A program made the translations under genes and the position numbers. Positions 14,136 to 21,837 of a stretch of DNA of 36,203 nt are shown here, in pieces. The notes beneath the pieces are model-generated. The model made no database searches and had not been told where the DNA came from. It saw only the letters and a program-made list of their open reading frames with translations. Origin of the DNA: Candidatus Rubneribacter avistercoris (GTDB lineage: Bacteria > Actinomycetota > Coriobacteriia > Coriobacteriales > Eggerthellaceae); the NCBI GenBank assembly GCA_019115845.1, contig DXCU01000021.1, positions 1 to 36,203 on the forward strand. Direction: 5' to 3'. Positions within the stretch are counted from its first letter, which is position 1, and every line of letters begins with the position of its first letter.

Positions 14136-15782
14136 ATGGCGCGTTCAGTCATCGACCCGATCACCCGCATCGAGGGCCATCTGCGCGTTGAGATGGAAGT
14201 GGAGAACGGCAAGGTCTCCGACGCCTGGGTGTCCGGCGGCTGCTTCCGCGGCATGGAGATGGTCGTCGAGAACCGCACGCCCGAAGACGCCGCGCAGATC
14301 GTGCAGCGCATCTGCGGCGTGTGCCCGGTCTCGCACGCCCATGCGTCGGCCATCGCGACCGAGAAGGCCTACGGCATCACCATCTCCAACAACGCGCGCA
14401 TCATCCGCAACCTGCTTGAGGGCGCGCAGTTCCTGCACAGCCACATCCTGTGGTTCTACAACCTGGCGGCGCTCGACTACGTGAACCCCTTGAACGCCCT
14501 CACGGCCGACGTGGCGGACGCCTACGACCTGGCTCAGGCCGCCGGCACCTCCATCAACTCCGACTTCGGCCAGCTCAAGGAGCGCCTGAAGAACTTCGCC
14601 GACAACGGCCAGCTGTCCATCTTCTCGGGCAACTGGTTCGACGCCGAGGACGGCACGGCCTACCAGCTGCCGCCCGAGCTTGACCTCATCTGCACGGCGC
14701 ACTACCTTGAGGCGCTCACCATGCAGGCCAAGGCGTCCCAGATCTCGGCCATCCTGGGCGGCAAGATGCCGCATGTCATGACGCTTGTGCCCGGCGGCAC
14801 GGCCTTCGTGCCCACCGACCAGAAGCTCGATGACCTGAAGGGCCTGGTCGACGAGCTTTACAACTGGGTGGCCGCCACCATGATCCCCGACACGCTGGCC
14901 ATCGCCCCCTACTACGCCGACGCGCTCACCTGGGGCAAGGGATGCGGCCGCTACATCGCCTGGGGCGTGTTCGAGAACCAGAGCATGGAGCTGGCCGACC
15001 GCTACCTGCCCATGGGCGTGGTGGACGACAACCTCAGCCTGTCCGACGTGCAGGAGAACCTCATCACCGAGTACATGGGGCGTTCCTGGTACAAGGGTTC
15101 CGAAACCTACACCTCCCCGTACTTCACCACCGAGCCGGAGTTCACCTCCTACGACGTGGAGGACCGCTACACCTGGGTCAAGTGCCCGGCCTACGACGGC
15201 AAGCCCTACGAGGCGGGCGGCCTGGCCCGCATCCTGGCCGCGTACAAGCGCGGCGTGCCGTTCGTGAAGGACGAGGTGGACGGCCTGCTGGAGGCGCTGG
15301 GCGCCCCGGGCCAGATCGGCGTGGCCCAGTCCACGCTCGGCCGCACCGCCGTCCGCCAGGTGGAGACGCTCTACATCGCCGGCCTCATGAAGGAATGGGT
15401 GGCCGAGCTGGTGGAGGCCGTCAAGAGCGGCGACTCCGAGTACTTCCGCGAGCCTGCGACCATCACCGGCGCGGGGACGGGCTTCTGGGAGGCCCCTCGC
15501 GGCGCGCTTTACCACAGCGAGGAAGTCAAGGACGGCAAGATCACGGGTTACCAGATCATCATCCCGTCCACGTGGAACCTGGCTCCCCGCAACGCAGACG
15601 GCGAGCTTGGCCCGCTCGAGCAGGCGCTCATCGGCGTTCCGGTGGGAGACGTGGATAAGCCCATCAACGCCCTGCGCACGGTCCACAGCTTCGACCCGTG
15701 CACGGCGTGCGCCGTCCATGTCACCGAGCCGGCGACGGGCAAGAGCTTCGAGACGGTCACGAGCCCCTGGGGGGTGAAGTAA
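14136..15782 (+). CDS. [NiFe] uptake hydrogenase large subunit
   Basis: 548-aa catalytic subunit that oxidises H2 at the Ni-Fe site. The N-terminal nickel motif is RICGVCPVSH and the C-terminal one is DPCTACAVHV, giving four cysteine ligands. About 15 residues follow the DPCxxCxxH motif. This is the usual tail that a maturation endopeptidase removes after nickel insertion, and a fitting protease is encoded at 17665. The start ITRIEGHLR is typical of the family. GGGAGG overlaps the small-subunit stop region, so translation is likely coupled. With no signal of its own, it should be exported bound to the small subunit. It is equivalent to hyaB/hydB. By phylum it may belong to the coriobacterial group 1i, which only a tree would show. 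Confidence 0.96.
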   Translation: MARSVIDPITRIEGHLRVEMEVENGKVSDAWVSGGCFRGMEMVVENRTPEDAAQIVQRICGVCPVSHAHASAIATEKAYGITISNNARIIRNLLEGAQFLHSHILWFYNLAALDYVNPLNALTADVADAYDLAQAAGTSINSDFGQLKERLKNFADNGQLSIFSGNWFDAEDGTAYQLPPELDLICTAHYLEALTMQAKASQISAILGGKMPHVMTLVPGGTAFVPTDQKLDDLKGLVDELYNWVAATMIPDTLAIAPYYADALTWGKGCGRYIAWGVFENQSMELADRYLPMGVVDDNLSLSDVQENLITEYMGRSWYKGSETYTSPYFTTEPEFTSYDVEDRYTWVKCPAYDGKPYEAGGLARILAAYKRGVPFVKDEVDGLLEALGAPGQIGVAQSTLGRTAVRQVETLYIAGLMKEWVAELVEAVKSGDSEYFREPATITGAGTGFWEAPRGALYHSEEVKDGKITGYQIIIPSTWNLAPRNADGELGPLEQALIGVPVGDVDKPINALRTVHSFDPCTACAVHVTEPATGKSFETVTSPWGVK

Positions 15783-15783
15783 C

Positions 15784-16482
15784 ATGGCGCATTTGGCACA
15801 CTACCGCGAAGCGCACCCGCTGCCCTTCGTCATCACGCACTGGATCAACCTGGTTGCGATGATCCTGCTCATCGTCACGGGCTTCTGCATCCATTTCCCG
15901 TTCTGGCCGTTTTTCATGAGCGTCGCGCGCGGCCTGCACGTGTTCTGCGGATTCGTGCTGTTCCTCAACTGCATCATCCGCGTGGCCATGGCCTTCTTCG
16001 TGAAGTCGTCGCCCACCGGCGGCACGCGCGAGCAGGTCGTGGACTTCAAGACGTGGCTGCCGCAGGCTGACAACCGCCATCAGGGAATCCAGTGGATCAA
16101 GTACTACCTGTTCCTGAAGAAGGACCACCCGCTGTCGGCGAAGCTGGGCGTTCCGCAGAAGATCAGCTACCTGGCCATCCCGCTGCTCATCATCGTGATG
16201 TTCTACACGGGCCTGTGCCTGTGGGTTCCCACGATGGACCTCGGGTTCTTCGCCGCGGGAACGGAGCTGGTGGGCGGACTTATGTCGATGCGCATCATCC
16301 ACTACTTCATGATGTACGTCTTCATCTGCTTCATGCTCATCCACATGTACCTGGCCAACATCGAGGGCATCTCCCCGACGCTGCTCATGTTCTTCTGGAA
16401 GGAGCACGGCGGCCTGGTCTACGACCCCGAGCGTCACACCATCGTGGGCGAGGACGACCTCGGCCACGGAAAGCAGGCGTAA
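15784..16482 (+). CDS. Hydrogenase b-type cytochrome subunit
   Basis: 232-aa integral membrane cytochrome b of the HyaC/HupC type, passing electrons from the hydrogenase small subunit to the quinone pool. Four hydrophobic helices are visible: FVITHWINLVAMILLIVTGF, the GLHVFCGFVLFL region, YLAIPLLIIVMFYTGLCLWV, and YFMMYVFICFMLIHMYLA. Histidines in helices 1, 2 and 4 (THW, GLH, IIHY, LIHMY) are plausible ligands for two b haemes. It starts 1 nt after the large-subunit stop and ends the operon, followed by a strong terminator. Menaquinone as acceptor is an inference from the lifestyle of related anaerobes. Confidence 0.93.
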   Translation: MAHLAHYREAHPLPFVITHWINLVAMILLIVTGFCIHFPFWPFFMSVARGLHVFCGFVLFLNCIIRVAMAFFVKSSPTGGTREQVVDFKTWLPQADNRHQGIQWIKYYLFLKKDHPLSAKLGVPQKISYLAIPLLIIVMFYTGLCLWVPTMDLGFFAAGTELVGGLMSMRIIHYFMMYVFICFMLIHMYLANIEGISPTLLMFFWKEHGGLVYDPERHTIVGEDDLGHGKQA

Positions 16483-16509
16483 GCGCGCGTTCAGCGACTC
16501 CGCCAAACG

Positions 16510-16543
16510 AAAGAGGGGGCTCGAAGCGAGCCCCCTCTTTTTT
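16510..16543 (+). terminator. Rho-independent terminator of the hydrogenase operon
   Basis: AAAGAGGGGGCTCG (16510-16523) pairs perfectly with CGAGCCCCCTCTTT across a 3-nt loop and runs into TTTTTT. The A-rich left flank (AAACGAAAG) also lets it work for the convergent reductase gene that ends at 16569. Confidence 0.93.
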
Positions 16544-16568
16544 CGCCGCATGGCGGCGGGGCGCTTCG

Positions 16569-17132
16569 CTAGCGGCAGCGGGCGCGCTCGACGAACCGCA
16601 CGAACGCGTCGGCCTGGGCTTTTAGGTAGGGCGCCGATGCGGACAGGGAAAGCGCGCCGTCTTCGGCCTGCGTCCCCACGTGAGCGATGCTCAGGCGCGG
16701 CTTGTTCATGATGCGGGCGTCCAAAAAGCTCAGCACGCCCACCAGCTGGTCTTGGGCGTGGGTCGCCCCGCTCGATCCTATGCTGGCGCCCGCAAGCGCG
16801 ACGGGCTTGCGGGCAAGGACGGGCGGCTCGCCTGCGTCCCCCGGCCTGGAGAGCCAATCGAGCAGGTTCTTGAGGCCCCCGGGTATCGCGTGGTTGTACT
16901 CCGGGCTGAACAGCCACACCCCGTCGGCGTCCCGCACGGCCTTTCGCACGCGCTTAACCGCCGCGGGGGCGGGATGCTCGGCGTCCTCGTCAAGCAGCGG
17001 GACGTCGGCCCAGTCGAGGATGGAAAAGCCCACGTCCGGATGCGTGCGTGCCACAACCCTTCCGGCCTCCTGCGCGAGCTGGAGGTTGTAGCTGCCCCGG
17101 CGCAGCGATCCTGCCACCGCCAGTATGTCCAT
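16569..17132 (-). CDS. NAD(P)H-dependent FMN reductase (flavodoxin fold)
   Basis: 187-aa flavoprotein of the NADPH-dependent FMN reductase family (YieF/ChrR-like). The family signature is plain: the phosphate-binding loop AGSLRRGSYN at residues 7-16 and SPEYNHAIPGGLKNLLDW in the middle, with the flavin-binding SPEYN loop. Length is typical. Such enzymes reduce FMN, quinones or chromate and give protection from redox stress; the physiological substrate is not decided by sequence. ATG 17132 follows GGAGG at a good distance and starts the family's usual MxxLxVxGS strand. It is divergent from the small membrane protein at 17232 and convergent with the hydrogenase operon. Confidence 0.92.
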   Translation of the reverse strand: MDILAVAGSLRRGSYNLQLAQEAGRVVARTHPDVGFSILDWADVPLLDEDAEHPAPAAVKRVRKAVRDADGVWLFSPEYNHAIPGGLKNLLDWLSRPGDAGEPPVLARKPVALAGASIGSSGATHAQDQLVGVLSFLDARIMNKPRLSIAHVGTQAEDGALSLSASAPYLKAQADAFVRFVERARCR

Positions 17133-17186
17133 GGTTGCCTCCGTTCCGTTCGGCGGAGCCTGTGCGCCCCGCTTTCCTTCCTCGTC

Positions 17187-17192
17187 TATAAT
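17187..17192 (+). promoter_or_regulatory. Consensus -10 (TATAAT) ahead of the membrane protein/protease pair
   Basis: A perfect TATAAT at 17187-17192 lies 40 nt upstream of GTG 17232 in the 99-nt divergent gap. No clear -35 is found at the usual spacing. It probably drives the 17232 gene and the hydrogenase maturation protease. Confidence 0.55.
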
Positions 17193-17231
17193 GGCAGGAA
17201 AGCATTGCGCCGGTAAGAAGGGCATCGAATT

Positions 17232-17660
17232 GTGGCTGAATTGACCGACGAGCAGATAGCTCGCGAGGAGAAGTTTTTGGAAGGCGTTCCCCGCGTCAAC
17301 GTGGGCGCGCTGTTTTTGCCTCCCATCTGGGGACCCGCCCACGGCATGTGGGCGACCATCCTGTTCTACCCCGTGTGGCTGTTCGCCGACAACGCGTTTT
17401 ACGCGGCGTTTTCCGAGCGAACGCCGCTCGCTGTTGCGGTTGCCTTGTTCGTGCTGGTCACGTTGACGGCGGGCACGGTGGCCTTCGCCGTGGTGAGCCA
17501 GCCTATGGCGGCCCATCGGGCCGCGCAGCGGGGCCTGGACAAGGCCGCCTACCTCAAGCGCGAACGCGTTTGGGCCGTGGCCTGCGTGATAGCCGGAACG
17601 GTCATGCTGGCGGCCGCGACCTACTACAACCTGGTCATCCGGCCGACGGTGGGGGCGTGA
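17232..17660 (+). CDS. Small three-helix membrane protein, function unknown
   Basis: 142 aa, no family recognised with confidence. A charged N-terminus (AELTDEQIAREEKFLEGVP) is followed by the aromatic/Pro motif GALFLPPIWGPAHGMW, loosely like DUF2628-type proteins. Three hydrophobic helices lie near 39-60, 65-89 and 113-135, with a basic loop between the second and third. GTG 17232 has AAGAAGGG at a spacing of eight. The maturation protease begins 4 nt after its stop, so both are probably one operon. That suggests, without proof, a role in hydrogenase assembly, membrane targeting or nickel supply. Confidence 0.65.
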   Translation: MAELTDEQIAREEKFLEGVPRVNVGALFLPPIWGPAHGMWATILFYPVWLFADNAFYAAFSERTPLAVAVALFVLVTLTAGTVAFAVVSQPMAAHRAAQRGLDKAAYLKRERVWAVACVIAGTVMLAAATYYNLVIRPTVGA

Positions 17661-17664
17661 GGAC

Positions 17665-18234
17665 ATGGTGGGCGCAAGCGGGGCTGCGGGGCGCGCAGGG
17701 AGCGAGCCTGCCTTGGAGGCGAAGCGGCGCATCGCCGTGTTCTGCGTGGGCAACAAGCTCATGCTGGACGACGGCGTGGGTCCGGCCGCGTACGAGGAGC
17801 TGACCGAACGCTACGAGGCGCCCGAGAACGTGGACCTGTTCGACGTGGGGTGCCTGTCGCTCGACATGATAACGTGCGTCCGGGATTGCGACACGGTGAT
17901 CACGGTGGACGCGGTGGACGGGACCGGCGCCGAGCCGGGGACCGTGTTCCGTTTCGAGCCGGACGCCATGGCGCGCCACTCGGGCGCGACGGCGTCGCTG
18001 CACGACCTGAAGCTCGTCGACCTGTTCGACGCGGCCGCGCTTTTAGGCTACGAGGCGGAGGGGCTGTGCCTGGGCATGCAGGTGGAGAACGCCTCTCCCG
18101 CGCACGCCGCCGTCGGACTGACGCCTGCGGTGCACGCGGCGCTGCCGCTTCTGGTCGACGCTGTGGCGGGGGAGCTTGCACGCCTCGGGTCTCCGCTTTC
18201 CGCCCGCGAGGCGGCCGCGCCGACGGGGGGGTGA
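17665..18234 (+). CDS. Hydrogenase maturation endopeptidase
   Basis: 189-aa protease of the HyaD/HybD/HycI family (M52), which trims the C-terminal tail of the [NiFe] large subunit once nickel is in place. The family opening is present as VGNKLMLDDGVG, with an Asp at the first nickel-sensing position as in HycI. A second acidic ligand lies in VITVDAVDG, and the His ligand is in SLHDLKLVDLF. About 20 residues precede the usual start, so the true start could be further in, though no better ATG exists; GAGG is only a few bases upstream. Its target is most likely the large subunit encoded at 14136, which keeps a tail after DPCTACAVH. Confidence 0.9.
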   Translation: MVGASGAAGRAGSEPALEAKRRIAVFCVGNKLMLDDGVGPAAYEELTERYEAPENVDLFDVGCLSLDMITCVRDCDTVITVDAVDGTGAEPGTVFRFEPDAMARHSGATASLHDLKLVDLFDAAALLGYEAEGLCLGMQVENASPAHAAVGLTPAVHAALPLLVDAVAGELARLGSPLSAREAAAPTGG

Positions 18235-18351
18235 CGTCCGGATTTCGGTCCGGCTACGGTTTTCCGCCGCTCCGCTCGCGGCGGGCGGCATGGGGTATCG
18301 TCTGGTCGAAAGACCGGGCCGCCCATCGCGCGGCCGGAAGGAGCGTTCCCC

Positions 18352-18774
18352 ATGCACATCCACACCATCAGCGCCTACGAGACCTCGGCCGAGCGCTTCT
18401 TCGGAAAGCTTGCCGACTGGGAGGCCGAGTTGGTCCTCGATACGCGCCTGAAGAACACCAACCAGCTGGCCGGCTTCACGAAGCGCGACGATTTGGCCTT
18501 CTTTGTGGAGCGCGTGGCGCATGCCCGCTACGTGCACGACAAGCTGTTCGCTCCGGCGCCCACCAAGCTTGAGCGCTACCTGCGCGGCAGCATCGATTGG
18601 GACGCCTACGCCGACGCCTACCGCAAGGACCTGCGCGAGCGCGGCGCCGTGGAGCGGTTCTTCGAACGTTACGGCGACTGCGGCTCGGTCGTCCTCGTGG
18701 GCACGGCCACGCGTACGCGCCGCTCGCATACGGAGGTGCTCGCCCGGATGCTCGAGGAGGCCCTCCGGCGCTGA
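18352..18774 (+). CDS. DUF488-family protein
   Basis: 140 aa, matching the DUF488 pattern: an early strand ending in VLDTRLKNTNQLAGFTKRDDLAFF, a central helical part, and a late strand SVVLVGTATRTRRSHTEVLARML. The last corresponds to the family's usual C-x-E-x(n)-C-H-R segment, though the cysteine and CHR triad are not conserved here. Molecular function of the family is unsettled. ATG 18352 has AAGGAGC eight bases upstream. It ends 7 nt from the convergent carD gene; the 117-nt gap before it contains a GC-rich palindrome but no clear promoter. Confidence 0.75.
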   Translation: MHIHTISAYETSAERFFGKLADWEAELVLDTRLKNTNQLAGFTKRDDLAFFVERVAHARYVHDKLFAPAPTKLERYLRGSIDWDAYADAYRKDLRERGAVERFFERYGDCGSVVLVGTATRTRRSHTEVLARMLEEALRR

Positions 18775-18781
18775 TCGGCGC

Positions 18782-19321
18782 TCAGCGCCGACGCCTCTCC
18801 GCGTCTTTCACGCGCTCGACCAAAAAGTCCCGCACTTTGTCGCGCGGGATGCCGAGCGCGACGGACAGCTCGTCGCACAGCAGCCCCTCCGCGAGGTCGA
18901 AGTACTTCTTGTCCGTGGCGGTGATGCGCCGGCCCGCATCCTCGCGGCGCACGGTGCGCTCGTGGACGGATTTCATGATGGGGAGCAGGTCTTCGGGCTG
19001 GAACGTCTTGAGTCGCTTGTCGTACTCCTCTTTCAAGCGACGTTCGAGGAGCGTGGGCGTGCTCGCCTTCGAGCGGAGCTTGCTTTCGTCTATGGGATCG
19101 GCGTCGGCGATGGAGTCGATGAGCGCAAGCGCCCTCTCGCGCGTCATGACGGGGCGCAACGCGGGCGGGGCGGCCTCGTCGGCGGCCACGAACAGCTTGA
19201 GGGCGTTCTCGAACAGGGCGTGCAGCTCCAGGTAGTCCTTGCCCTCGAAGTAGGCTTCCCTCACGGCGGCTATCTTGCAGACGTGGTGGCGGTACACGAC
19301 GATGTCTCCCGGTGAATGCAT
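18782..19321 (-). CDS. CarD family transcriptional regulator
   Basis: 179-aa CarD/CdnL-type factor. The first 60 residues form the RNA-polymerase-interaction domain (SPGDIVVYRHHVCKIAAV... shared with Mfd), and the rest is the helical DNA-contacting domain (KRLKTFQPEDLLPIMKSV). CarD binds the polymerase beta subunit and stabilises open promoter complexes, often at ribosomal or stress promoters. ATG 19321 follows a strong AAGGAGG. An extended -10, TGGTATACT, is present upstream on the same strand (complement of 19405-19413). Mfd, which carries the same domain, is encoded about 2.7 kb away. Confidence 0.9.
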   Translation of the reverse strand: MHSPGDIVVYRHHVCKIAAVREAYFEGKDYLELHALFENALKLFVAADEAAPPALRPVMTRERALALIDSIADADPIDESKLRSKASTPTLLERRLKEEYDKRLKTFQPEDLLPIMKSVHERTVRREDAGRRITATDKKYFDLAEGLLCDELSVALGIPRDKVRDFLVERVKDAERRRR

Positions 19322-19404
19322 GGGACCTCCTTGACGGACTCGGGGTTTCGCTATGGCGGGCGTTGGTCCGTCGCGTCGGAACGACGTCGCAGATCAGCAT
19401 TCAT

Positions 19405-19413
19405 AGTATACCA
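19405..19413 (-). promoter_or_regulatory. Extended -10 promoter for carD
   Basis: On the minus strand TGGTATACT occupies 19413 to 19405. The hairpin GCGCCCCCGATGGGGGTGC just upstream (about 19418-19437) may end nth transcription, so carD probably has its own start. Confidence 0.6.
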
Positions 19414-19507
19414 CGCCGCGCCCCCGATGGGGGTGCGTGAGTCCTCCGAGCGCGGAGACGCGGGCCCCTGTGCCGCACGGAGGTTCGGAGGGGTGTTCCG
19501 CCGGCCG

Positions 19508-20242
19508 TCAGGCTCGGTCTTGCCCGGTGCGCGGCGCCTTGCCCGTCCCTCGCTTCGCCTTGGCCGTCTGCGCGCCTCCCTGCACCTTGCCGCAGCTGGG
19601 GCACAGGTCGGCGATGACGCACTCGGCGCACTTCGGGCGCCGCGCGACGCAGGTTTCGCGGCCGAAGAGCACCCACTGGTGGTTGATGGGCCCCCAGCAT
19701 TCGCGCGGGTAGAGCTTGAGCAGCGCCTCCTCGGTTTTGGCGGGCGTGTCGGCCGAGGGACCGGCGAACTTGAGCAGGTGCGCGATACGGAACACGTGCG
19801 TGTCCACCGCGATGCCCTCCACGATGCCGAACGCCTCGTTCAAAACGACGTTGGCGGTCTTGCGGCCCACGCCCGGCAGCTTTTGCAGCTCGTTTATGTC
19901 GCGCGGGATCTCGCCGCCGTAGTCGGCCACCACCATCTGCGCGCACTTGATGACGTTGGCGGCCTTCGTGCGGTAAAAGCCGATGGTGCGGATGACGTCC
20001 TCCACCTCGCGCACGTCGGCGGCGGCCAGGTCGGCGGGCGTGGGGTAGCGCTCCCACAGCGTGGGCGTCACCTTGTTCACGCCCTTGTCGGTGGTCTGGG
20101 CCGACAGCAGCACGGCGATGGTCAGGCGGAAGGGGTCGCCCCAGTAGTGCAGCGCGCACTCCGCGGCAGGGTAGCGTTCGTTCATGCGCGCGGCCACCGC
20201 CAGCGCGCGGTCGCGTTTCGCCTGCATGGTCTCTCGCGGCAT
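19508..20242 (-). CDS. nth: Endonuclease III
   Basis: 244-aa DNA glycosylase/AP lyase for oxidised pyrimidines. The helix-hairpin-helix LPGVGRKTANVVL holds the catalytic Lys, and AVDTHVFRI the catalytic Asp. The cluster motif C-X6-C-X2-C-X5-C is intact (CVARRPKCAECVIADLC). Unlike the MutY-like gene at 9899, this enzyme therefore keeps its [4Fe-4S] cluster. The last 30 residues are a basic low-complexity tail. ATG 20242 has AGGAG at good spacing; a possible -10, TATACT, is the complement of 20280-20285. Two direct repeats GGTGCGAAAG (20300-20309, 20312-20321) lie upstream. Confidence 0.95.
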   Translation of the reverse strand: MPRETMQAKRDRALAVAARMNERYPAAECALHYWGDPFRLTIAVLLSAQTTDKGVNKVTPTLWERYPTPADLAAADVREVEDVIRTIGFYRTKAANVIKCAQMVVADYGGEIPRDINELQKLPGVGRKTANVVLNEAFGIVEGIAVDTHVFRIAHLLKFAGPSADTPAKTEEALLKLYPRECWGPINHQWVLFGRETCVARRPKCAECVIADLCPSCGKVQGGAQTAKAKRGTGKAPRTGQDRA

Positions 20243-20373
20243 GGGGTCTCCTATCGGATGCGTGCGGAAACTTCCTCCCAGTATAGTGAACTTGACTGCG
20301 GTGCGAAAGTGGGTGCGAAAGCGGTTTTCGGCTGCGGTTTTGTCTGGGGCGCGGCGGCTGCCGTTGTGCGAGC

Positions 20374-20416
20374 TTGACTTCTCAGCGCTCTTCGATATAC
20401 TTGTCAATATACTTGT
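20374..20416 (+). promoter_or_regulatory. Promoter and direct-repeat operator of the vapBC-like operon
   Basis: TTGACT (20374-20379) and TATACT (20396-20401) with a 16-nt spacer form the best promoter in the window. Two identical 10-mers ATATACTTGT (20395-20404, 20407-20416), 12 nt apart, cover the -10 and start site. This is a natural site for autorepression by the ribbon-helix-helix antitoxin. Confidence 0.75.
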
Positions 20417-20428
20417 TGGGAGGATGCC

Positions 20429-20659
20429 ATGCCGCAACTGTCTTTGTATCTTGACGAAGCCACGATGGGCGAGCTTCGCAAGCGCGCGTCGCTGCGCAAC
20501 GTGTCGCTGTCGAAACATGTGGCGGAGCTGATCAGGAACGATGCGGCCACTGGATGGCCCGAGGGGTACTGGGATCTGTTTGGCAGCGTTGCCGATAGCT
20601 CGTTTGTCGCGCCGAGCGAGCTGTCATTTGCGTATGACGCGCCGAGGGGGGCGCTCTGA
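20429..20659 (+). CDS. Ribbon-helix-helix antitoxin (VapB-like)
   Basis: 76-aa antitoxin. The N-terminal 40 residues (QLSLYLDEATMGELRKRAS, then SLSKHVAELIRN) form one strand and two helices of a ribbon-helix-helix DNA-binding domain. The remainder (YWDLFGSVADSSF...) would wrap the toxin. GGGAGG lies just upstream of the start. The stop overlaps the toxin start (TGATG). It should repress its own operon through the direct repeats at 20395-20416. Codon use is visibly less GC-biased here than in neighbouring genes, consistent with horizontal gain. Confidence 0.85.
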   Translation: MPQLSLYLDEATMGELRKRASLRNVSLSKHVAELIRNDAATGWPEGYWDLFGSVADSSFVAPSELSFAYDAPRGAL

Positions 20660-21072
20660 TGTTCCTGCTGGACACCTGCGTCTGCATCGACTTTCTTCGA
20701 GGCGCGATGCCGAATGTGCTCGCACTGCTGCGAACGCATGAGCCTTCCGATATCGCCATTCCAACAGTGGTTGAAGCGGAGTTGAAGCTCGGCGCGTTGA
20801 AAAGCGCTCATCCGGATGAGAACATGGCGCTTGTGGAGCAATTTCTTGTCCCGTTTGAAAGCGTTCCTTTCGATTCGGCGGCAGCCGCTCTCTATGCGCG
20901 CATTCGTGCCGATCTTGAACGCAGGGGGATGTGTATTGGTCCAAATGATCTGCTCATCGCCGCAACGGCACGCGCGCATAGCGCAACGCTTGTGACGAAC
21001 AACGTGCGCGAGTTTAAGCGCGTAGAGGGTCTGCGCATCGAAAACTGGGCCGAAGCATCCCTTGCGTCCTAA
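20659..21072 (+). CDS. PIN-domain toxin (VapC-like)
   Basis: 137-aa PIN-domain ribonuclease, the toxin of a type II VapBC-like pair. The acidic active-site residues are in place: LLDTCVCIDFLRG at the N-terminus, a Glu in PTVVEAELKLG, and Asp in GPNDLLIAATA plus the NNVREFKRV end typical of VapC. VapC toxins usually cleave tRNA or rRNA; the target is unknown here. Its ATG shares one base with the antitoxin stop. It ends 45 nt from the end of a second, convergent toxin gene. Confidence 0.9.
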   Translation: MFLLDTCVCIDFLRGAMPNVLALLRTHEPSDIAIPTVVEAELKLGALKSAHPDENMALVEQFLVPFESVPFDSAAAALYARIRADLERRGMCIGPNDLLIAATARAHSATLVTNNVREFKRVEGLRIENWAEASLAS

Positions 21073-21116
21073 CAAGTTCCCGGTTTGCCGCTTGCCGTGT
21101 CGCGCGAAAAGAGATG

Positions 21117-21431
21117 CTATGTCAGAAGCGAATCGTCTGCCTGCATTCTTTTATGAAGCACGCGTTTGATGTACATGTGATCATCGTCGAACGTGAAGAA
21201 GGCAACGTGGTTTCCGACAATGCAGAAGCGGTATCCAGAGTCCTTTCCGCTTTGATGGAAAAAACGCGGGTATGCCGCTGCGGAGTATGCGAGCGGGCGC
21301 AGGTGATGGCGGATCTTTTTGAGGTGGCTTTCAGCGACGCGCCTTGACTCGGATGCGCGCCGTACGTGGTCGTGGATTGCGCGCAGATCGCGCACGGCGT
21401 CATCGAGGAGCAGGACCTCACGCGGTTTCAC
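21117..21431 (-). CDS. ParE/RelE-superfamily toxin
   Basis: 104-aa protein of the ParE/RelE fold, partner of the Phd-like antitoxin. DDAVRDLRAIHDHVRR forms the usual first helices, and the strand block YPRFFHQSGKDSGYRFCIVGNHVAFFTFDDDHMYIKRVLH matches the C-terminal sheet. Such toxins either cut mRNA on the ribosome or poison gyrase, and sequence alone does not decide. GTG 21431 is preferred: AAGGGG sits close upstream and similarity starts there. It overlaps the antitoxin end by 14 nt. Confidence 0.8.
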   Translation of the reverse strand: MKPREVLLLDDAVRDLRAIHDHVRRASESRRVAESHLKKIRHHLRPLAYSAAAYPRFFHQSGKDSGYRFCIVGNHVAFFTFDDDHMYIKRVLHKRMQADDSLLT

Positions 21432-21747
21432 GGACGCCCCTTTCGGATTCGGCCTGGTTGCGCGCGTTGCCGGATGATTCGCAGAAAAGCTCTTCGAAAG
21501 CGATTTCCATGTCTTGGTAATGCGATGCGCCTTCTTGTTCGTGGAGTTCGGCTTCTGCAAGCGCGTCGGCTACGTACGCGTGCCACACCTTATCAAGTTG
21601 GTACTCTTCAAAGGCGTCGATATCCATGAGAACCAAGCTGCCGCGACCGTTTTTCGTCAGGTAGATGGGCTCTTTGGATTCTTTGGCGAGCCGTTCCACC
21701 TCGGGAAACCGATTGCGCAAGTCGGTTGAGGGGATAATGGTTGGCAT
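21418..21747 (-). CDS. Phd/YefM-family antitoxin
   Basis: 109-aa antitoxin. The Phd/YefM DNA-binding domain is clear at the N-terminus: STDLRNRFPEVERLAKESKEPIYLTKNGRGSLVLMDIDAFEE. The acidic C-terminal 60 residues are likely disordered until bound to the toxin. ATG 21747 follows AGGAGG (complement of about 21751-21758). The AT-rich upstream stretch (21750-21800) probably holds its promoter and autoregulatory operator, but no symmetric site stands out. Confidence 0.88.
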   Translation of the reverse strand: MPTIIPSTDLRNRFPEVERLAKESKEPIYLTKNGRGSLVLMDIDAFEEYQLDKVWHAYVADALAEAELHEQEGASHYQDMEIAFEELFCESSGNARNQAESERGVRETA

Positions 21748-21837
21748 ATATCCTCCTATCATAAAAAAGATACATTTCTGATAGTTTACAGCAGTTTCTT
21801 TCGCATGGAAAGGAGCTTCGGGGAGGCGTAGGTGTTG

